Part shown: one piece after another, positions 63,963-64,000 of the stretch
How positions within the stretch are numbered: position 1 is the first letter of the stretch
How the letters are laid out: the number at the start of each line of letters is the position of its first letter
NCBI GenBank assembly: GCA_021769295.1
Contig: JAETTD010000008.1
Span: forward strand, 30,869-94,868
Direction of reading: 5' to 3'
Source of the DNA: Bacillota bacterium
GTDB taxonomy: Bacteria > Bacillota > Clostridia > Peptostreptococcales > Anaerovoracaceae
DNA: 64,000 nucleotides
Translations under genes and position numbers: made by a program
Notes under the pieces: model-generated
Databases searched by the model: none
What the model was told of the DNA's origin: nothing
The model's input: the letters and a program-made list of their open reading frames with translations, nothing else

Positions 63963-64000
63963 ATGGCTAAAAGGAAAAAAGAAGTCCATAAAATCGGACC
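63963..64000 (+). CDS. Probable IS256-family transposase, first 12 codons
   Basis: Only the start is present: MAKRKKEVHKIG, then the window ends. This N-terminus resembles IS256-type (mutator) transposases of Clostridia. The upstream hairpin, which sequesters the ribosome site, fits a mobile element. The identification rests on 12 residues and on context. Confidence 0.4.
   Translation, partial: MAKRKKEVHKIG

Overview
The window reads as chromosome of a low-GC, anaerobic Gram-positive bacterium of class Clostridia. The evidence is the oxygen-sensitive nrdD-nrdG ribonucleotide reductase, an alpha/beta-type small acid-soluble spore protein, a YlbJ-type sporulation membrane protein, three very large exported proteins ending in triple cell-wall-binding repeats 2 (CWB2, the Clostridioides difficile Cwp anchor), and Gram-positive Shine-Dalgarno sites and promoters. 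A relative of the Peptostreptococcales/Anaerovoracaceae is a reasonable guess, but there is no rRNA gene here to confirm it.

Layout. 1-6601 is a housekeeping block: recN (partial) and argR on the minus strand, then a tight plus-strand run ruvC-ruvA-ruvB-queA-tgt-rlmD (Holliday junction processing, queuosine, rRNA methylation). 6624-18150 looks like an accessory island: an orphan HTH gene, a YhcG-type nuclease remnant, a zinc-ribbon gene, a broken and an intact rhuM, the stranded 3' end of a second rRNA uracil methyltransferase gene, a two-gene unit of a small protein with a ubiquitin-like C-terminus plus a 1725-aa DUF4132-type protein, about 460 bp dense in perfect inverted repeats, and a PadR regulator with a frameshifted hydrolase. 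Ferritin (18224) marks the return to ordinary genes.

19100-30100 is a very AT-rich locus that probably builds and exports an anionic cell-surface glycopolymer: a CDP-glycerol glycerophosphotransferase-like enzyme, a nucleotidyltransferase, three ATP-grasp/TupA-like genes (one with two copies of the domain), an LCP attachment enzyme, a TagGH-like ABC exporter, and two unknown proteins. A nine-G run sits inside its apparent promoter. It leads into two CWB2 proteins: a 2460-aa phosphodiester glycosidase plus metallophosphatase, and an 875-aa putative amidase. A third CWB2 protein with leucine-rich and 72-residue repeats lies at 59800-63771 behind an XRE regulator and a likely operator. By analogy with C. 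difficile, the polymer made here may be the ligand that holds these proteins to the wall.

40360-59188 is mostly core: a peptidase-like protein without its usual metal ligands, GNAT, nrdDG with paired NrdR-box candidates, a four-unit hairpin array of exactly 62-bp period, a dicarboxylate/amino-acid symporter, rpmB-asp23-recG, a spore protein gene, rsmD-coaD-ylbJ-tmcAL-ackA-rpmF, and a second LCP protein. The right edge enters what is probably an IS256-type transposase gene.
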